From an uncultured Alphaproteobacteria bacterium (GTDB lineage: Bacteria > Pseudomonadota > Alphaproteobacteria > Rickettsiales > UBA1997), in contig CAINKA010000067.1 of the NCBI GenBank assembly GCA_903849835.1, forward strand, positions 1-8,216: DNA of 8,216 bases, in the 5' to 3' direction. The notes under the pieces are model-generated. The model was not told the DNA's origin. It did no database searches and worked only from the letters and a program-made list of their open reading frames with translations. Shown in pieces: positions 6,221 to 8,216 of this stretch. Position numbers and translations under genes: made by a program. Numbering within the stretch: position 1 is the stretch's first letter; every line of letters begins with the position of its first letter.

Positions 6221-7048
6221 ATGCGCATCATTTCCGTCAAAAATATCAAAATCGCAAACAACCTTCCATTCACGCTAATCGCGGGTCCATGCCAGACTGA
6301 ATCTCTCGAACACAGCTTGATGATCGCCGGAAATATCAAAGAAATTTGCGACCGACTCGGGATAAATTTTATCTACAAATCATCTTTCGACAAAGCGAAT
6401 CGATCCAGCATTGGCGGGGAGCGCGGCGCTGGTTTAGAAAAAACTTTACCAATTTTCGCCGCCGTAAAAAAACAATTTGGCTGCCCAATAATCACCGACA
6501 TTCACAGCGAAAAACATTGCGAAATTTTGGGAAAACGCGACGAGGTCGACATCTTGCAAGTGCCGGCATTCCTCTGTCGCCAGACTGATTTGCTCGAAGC
6601 TGCCGCAAAAAGTGGCAAGGTAATTAACATCAAAAAAGGCCAATTTTTGGCGCCGTGGGATGCGGCAAATATTGTCAAAAAAATGGATCACTTCGGAAAT
6701 CAAAATGTGATGCTGACTGAACGCGGAGTTAGCTTCGGCTACAACACCCTCGTCTCCGACATGCGCGCTCTCCCAATCATGGCCAAGACCGGCTGCCCAG
6801 TTGTTTTTGATGCTACCCATTCAGTGCAACAACCCGGAGGGCTCGGCGGCGCCAGTGGCGGCCAACGCGAATTCGTTGAAACTTTAGCCTGTGCCGCAGT
6901 TGCTGTCGGCGTTGCTGCGGTTTTCATGGAAGTGCATCAAGATCCAGACAATGCGCCATCTGACGGGCCTTGCATGGTGCGCTTGGATAGTCTCGAAAAA
7001 CTTTTGACGAAGATGAAAAAGTTTGATGAGATTGTAAAAAATTTTTAG
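6221..7048 (+). CDS. kdsA: 3-deoxy-8-phosphooctulonate synthase (Kdo-8-phosphate synthase), metal-dependent type
   Basis: KdsA condenses phosphoenolpyruvate with arabinose 5-phosphate to form Kdo 8-phosphate, the committed step to the Kdo sugar of the LPS inner core; it is a cytoplasmic TIM-barrel enzyme. The 275 residues cover the full family length. Motifs are IAGPCQTES (20-28), KSSFDKANRSS (53-63), TDIH (92-95), QVPAFLCRQTDL (113-124), FDATHSVQ (196-203) and ASGG (211-214). Cys24, His200, Glu237 and Asp248 correspond to the four metal ligands of metallo-KdsA (Aquifex type). E. coli KdsA, which needs no metal, has Asn at the Cys position. The gene is preceded by an A/T-rich leader without Shine-Dalgarno and followed by short duplications and palindromes rather than a standard terminator. 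It shows that the host makes Kdo and so probably LPS. Confidence 0.96.
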   Translation: MRIISVKNIKIANNLPFTLIAGPCQTESLEHSLMIAGNIKEICDRLGINFIYKSSFDKANRSSIGGERGAGLEKTLPIFAAVKKQFGCPIITDIHSEKHCEILGKRDEVDILQVPAFLCRQTDLLEAAAKSGKVINIKKGQFLAPWDAANIVKKMDHFGNQNVMLTERGVSFGYNTLVSDMRALPIMAKTGCPVVFDATHSVQQPGGLGGASGGQREFVETLACAAVAVGVAAVFMEVHQDPDNAPSDGPCMVRLDSLEKLLTKMKKFDEIVKNF

Positions 7049-7110
7049 CCCAATTTTAGCCCAAAAGTCATGCTAGCTCAAAAAGTCATGCTAGCTCAAA
7101 AAGTCATGCT
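7043..7110 (+). repeat. Short tandem duplications leading into a palindromic repeat
   Basis: Two overlapping sets are visible. TTTTAGCCCAA occurs twice in tandem (7043-7053 and 7054-7064); the first copy contains the kdsA stop codon. AAAAGTCATGCTAGCTCA occurs twice in tandem (7063-7080 and 7081-7098). The first 12 bases of a third copy (7099-7110) merge into the family 1 palindrome at 7103. The 18-base unit therefore looks like a truncated start of the palindrome, copied stepwise at its edge by slippage or repeated insertion. No coding sequence is affected beyond the kdsA stop, which is intact. Confidence 0.85.
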
Positions 7111-7130
7111 GAGCCTGTCGAAGCATGATT
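7103..7130 (+). repeat. Family 1 palindromic repeat, copy 2 (GCAT subtype)
   Basis: Stem TCATGCT/AGCATGA surrounds core GAGCCTGTCGA. It is the reverse complement of the copy at 6-33 with one difference. Together with the copy at 7148-7173 it makes a large inverted repeat with 28-base arms and a 15-base gap (7131-7145). It lies between kdsA and the response regulator gene, where it could act as a terminator or as part of the regulator's 5' leader. Confidence 0.85.
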
Positions 7131-7147
7131 CTGGTTTCGGACATGAA

Positions 7148-7173
7148 TCACCCTTCGACAGGCTCAGGGTGAC
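7148..7173 (-). repeat. Family 1 palindromic repeat, copy 3 (GGGT subtype)
   Basis: Stem TCACCCT/AGGGTGA surrounds the same core in inverted orientation, TCGACAGGCTC. Compared with copy 2, both sides of the stem have changed together (TG to CC on one arm, CA to GG on the other), so base pairing is kept. It is followed by an A/T-rich stretch up to the regulator start at 7207. Confidence 0.85.
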
Positions 7174-7206
7174 ATCGAATTTAATAAAAAATAAACACAA
7201 AATTTT

Positions 7207-7884
7207 ATGACTAAAAAACTCCATCACCTCCTCGTAATTGACGACGACACGCGTCTTCGCACCCTACTCGGACGCTTCCTCGACGAGAATGGTTTTAACG
7301 TTTCTCTCGCCAAAGACACCGAAGAAGCGCGCAAATTAATGCAGGAAACTCTGTTCGATTTACTGATCGTCGACGTAATGATGCCGAATGAAAATGGCGT
7401 CGAATTCACAAATTCTGTTCGCAAAAATTCCCGAATTCCAATCGTAATGCTCACCGCCCGCGGCGAATTTGACGACCGCATCAAAGGCCTAGAGGCCGGC
7501 GCCGACGACTATTTGCAAAAACCTTTTGAGCCCAAAGAATTACTGCTGCGCATCAATAATATTTTGAAAAGAATGAGCGTAGTTTCTGATCCAAAAAACG
7601 TCTGCCGCTTCGGCGAATTCACTTTCAATCTCGCCGAATCACGCTTGAAAAAAGGCGAAGAATTTATCCACATCACCGACTCTGAAGCAAAAATTTTAAA
7701 CATTTTGTGCAAAGAAAAAGGCACTGCAGTCAGCCGCGAAAAACTCTCCTCCCTCTGCGGCGGCATTGACGACAGAAGCATCGACGTGCAAATCACAAGG
7801 CTCAGAAAAAAACTCGAAGCCAATCCGAAACAACCACATTATTTGCAGACGGTGAGGAATCATGGCTACGTTCTTTATGGCTAG
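7207..7884 (+). CDS. OmpR/PhoB-family response regulator transcription factor
   Basis: This 225-residue two-component regulator has a CheY-like receiver domain (about 7-120) and a winged-helix DNA-binding domain (about 130-225). The receiver has the acidic pocket DDD (12-14), phosphoacceptor Asp56 in LLIVDVMMP, Thr83 in MLTARG and Lys105 in QKPF. The output domain shows the recognition-helix segment RSIDVQITRLRKKLE and the wing ending TVRNHGYVL, typical of the family apart from the Asn-His where Gly often occurs. The receiver resembles alphaproteobacterial regulators of the PetR type, but I cannot assign its target or signal. It appears monocistronic: palindromic repeats precede it, two terminators follow it, and no sensor kinase gene is next to it in the window, so its partner must lie elsewhere. 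The start codon follows an A/T-rich leader with no Shine-Dalgarno. Confidence 0.93.
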   Translation: MTKKLHHLLVIDDDTRLRTLLGRFLDENGFNVSLAKDTEEARKLMQETLFDLLIVDVMMPNENGVEFTNSVRKNSRIPIVMLTARGEFDDRIKGLEAGADDYLQKPFEPKELLLRINNILKRMSVVSDPKNVCRFGEFTFNLAESRLKKGEEFIHITDSEAKILNILCKEKGTAVSREKLSSLCGGIDDRSIDVQITRLRKKLEANPKQPHYLQTVRNHGYVLYG

Positions 7885-7911
7885 CCAAGTTTTTTGAATT
7901 GTAATTTTAAC

Positions 7912-7954
7912 AAAAAAACCTCGTCAGAAATTTTTTTCTGGGCGAGGTTTTTTT
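7912..7954 (+). terminator. Intrinsic terminator after the response regulator gene
   Basis: CCTCG (7919-7923) pairs with CGAGG (7943-7947), continued inward by AGAAA/TTTCT across a short imperfect region, and outward by seven A's opposite a run of seven T's. The T run on the plus strand follows the stem directly, about 28 bases after the regulator stop. The matching A run makes it potentially bidirectional. Confidence 0.9.
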
Positions 7955-7985
7955 GTGGGCGGAAGTTTTTTGATAGAAGAAAAAT

Positions 7986-8011
7986 AAAAAGTCGCCTCGA
8001 GGCGACTTTTT
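7986..8011 (-). terminator. Perfectly symmetric hairpin terminator, probably serving a minus-strand transcript
   Basis: A 26-base perfect palindrome: AAAAAGTCGCC, loop TCGA, GGCGACTTTTT. Read on the minus strand the stem is followed by TTTTTATTTTT, a longer U-rich tail than on the plus strand, where the T run is followed by A's. The regulator already has its own terminator upstream, so this one most likely ends transcription arriving from the right edge (inference). Confidence 0.82.
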
Positions 8012-8216
8012 AAAAAATCACTCCTTAAGCCAGTAAATTCAATGCTTTAAGGCTAGTGCGAATTTCGCAAAATTTTACCATTATTTTTCTTCGCACTGTC
8101 CTGCAAAAATTTTTTAACGTGGTAGGTAACGATTAAAATTAACCCAGATCCGTCATTACCCCAAATTCCTAATGACCGTCATTAGAAACCAACCCTTTAT
8201 TTGATTGGTTTCCAGC
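8012..8216 (-). other. Gene-free, hairpin-rich right end; possible 3' part of a minus-strand transcript or small RNA
   Basis: No ORF of useful length or recognisable protein lies here. Inverted repeats are dense: CTTAAGC/GCTTTAAG (8024-8030/8044-8051, one bulge), AGTGCGAA/TTCGCACT (8055-8062/8090-8097, perfect 8 bp), GTCATTA/TAATGAC (8152-8158/8170-8176), CTAATGAC/GTCATTAG (8169-8176/8178-8185) and GAAACCAA/TTGGTTTC (8185-8192/8205-8212, perfect 8 bp). The region ends on the minus strand at the symmetric terminator 7986-8011. It does not resemble tmRNA, RNase P RNA, SRP RNA or a tRNA by eye. Reading from the window edge on the minus strand, two frames stay open for 15 and 19 codons, so a gene's C-terminus may also enter here. 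Confidence 0.3.

Noticed and set aside
6446..6820. Minus-strand 124-residue ORF inside kdsA
   Set aside because: Shadow of the clearly conserved KdsA reading frame; no recognisable protein character.
7043..7173. Possible CRISPR array from the short repeats after kdsA
   Set aside because: Units are directly abutting 11- and 18-base tandem copies with no spacers, and the rest is palindrome; no cas genes nearby.
8025..8081. Minus-strand 18-codon ORF (MVKFCEIRTSLKALNLLA)
   Set aside because: Too short, no ribosome binding site, and it coincides with the inverted repeats at 8024-8062; likely chance.

Overview
The window looks like chromosomal DNA from a Gram-negative bacterium, most likely an alphaproteobacterium and possibly Rickettsiales-like. 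This rests on an alphaproteobacterial-type BamD lipoprotein, a KdsA enzyme (which implies LPS with Kdo), an OmpR-type regulator resembling alphaproteobacterial ones, AT-rich genes, and the absence of clear Shine-Dalgarno sequences. The lineage is inferred from protein character only; no rRNA or other marker is present.

Layout. Positions 1-71 carry a palindromic intergenic repeat (family 1). Positions 72-2973 form a tightly overlapped plus-strand run: bamD (outer-membrane assembly lipoprotein), bioA (biotin synthesis aminotransferase) and a type IV prepilin-like protein with a LamG-like body. Each junction is a 4-base ATGA stop/start overlap. Positions 2979-3239 lie between convergent genes and hold a dense array of six GTAG-headed hairpins in strictly alternating orientation. 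This is a REP/BIME-like array (family 2). Positions 5001-3262 and 6129-5011 are a minus-strand pair: a membrane M48 metalloprotease followed 9 bases later by a long-chain acyl-CoA synthetase-like enzyme. A 91-base divergent gap leads to kdsA (6221-7048, plus).

Positions 7043-7173 hold short tandem duplications running into an inverted pair of family 1 palindromes. Next comes a single-gene OmpR/PhoB-type response regulator (7207-7884) with no kinase beside it. Two strong hairpin terminators (7912-7954 and 7986-8011) follow. The last 205 bases have no convincing gene but contain several inverted repeats, and may be the structured 3' part of a minus-strand transcript entering from the right.

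Functionally, bamD, kdsA and the M48/acyl-CoA ligase pair all concern the envelope and lipids, bioA supplies biotin (a cofactor for fatty-acid synthesis), and the pilin-like protein would be exported. I see no defence system, phage, IS transposase, CRISPR array, tRNA or rRNA. The most distinctive content is the two families of hairpin repeats, whose stems change by compensatory substitutions, and the prepilin-LamG protein coupled to bamD-bioA.
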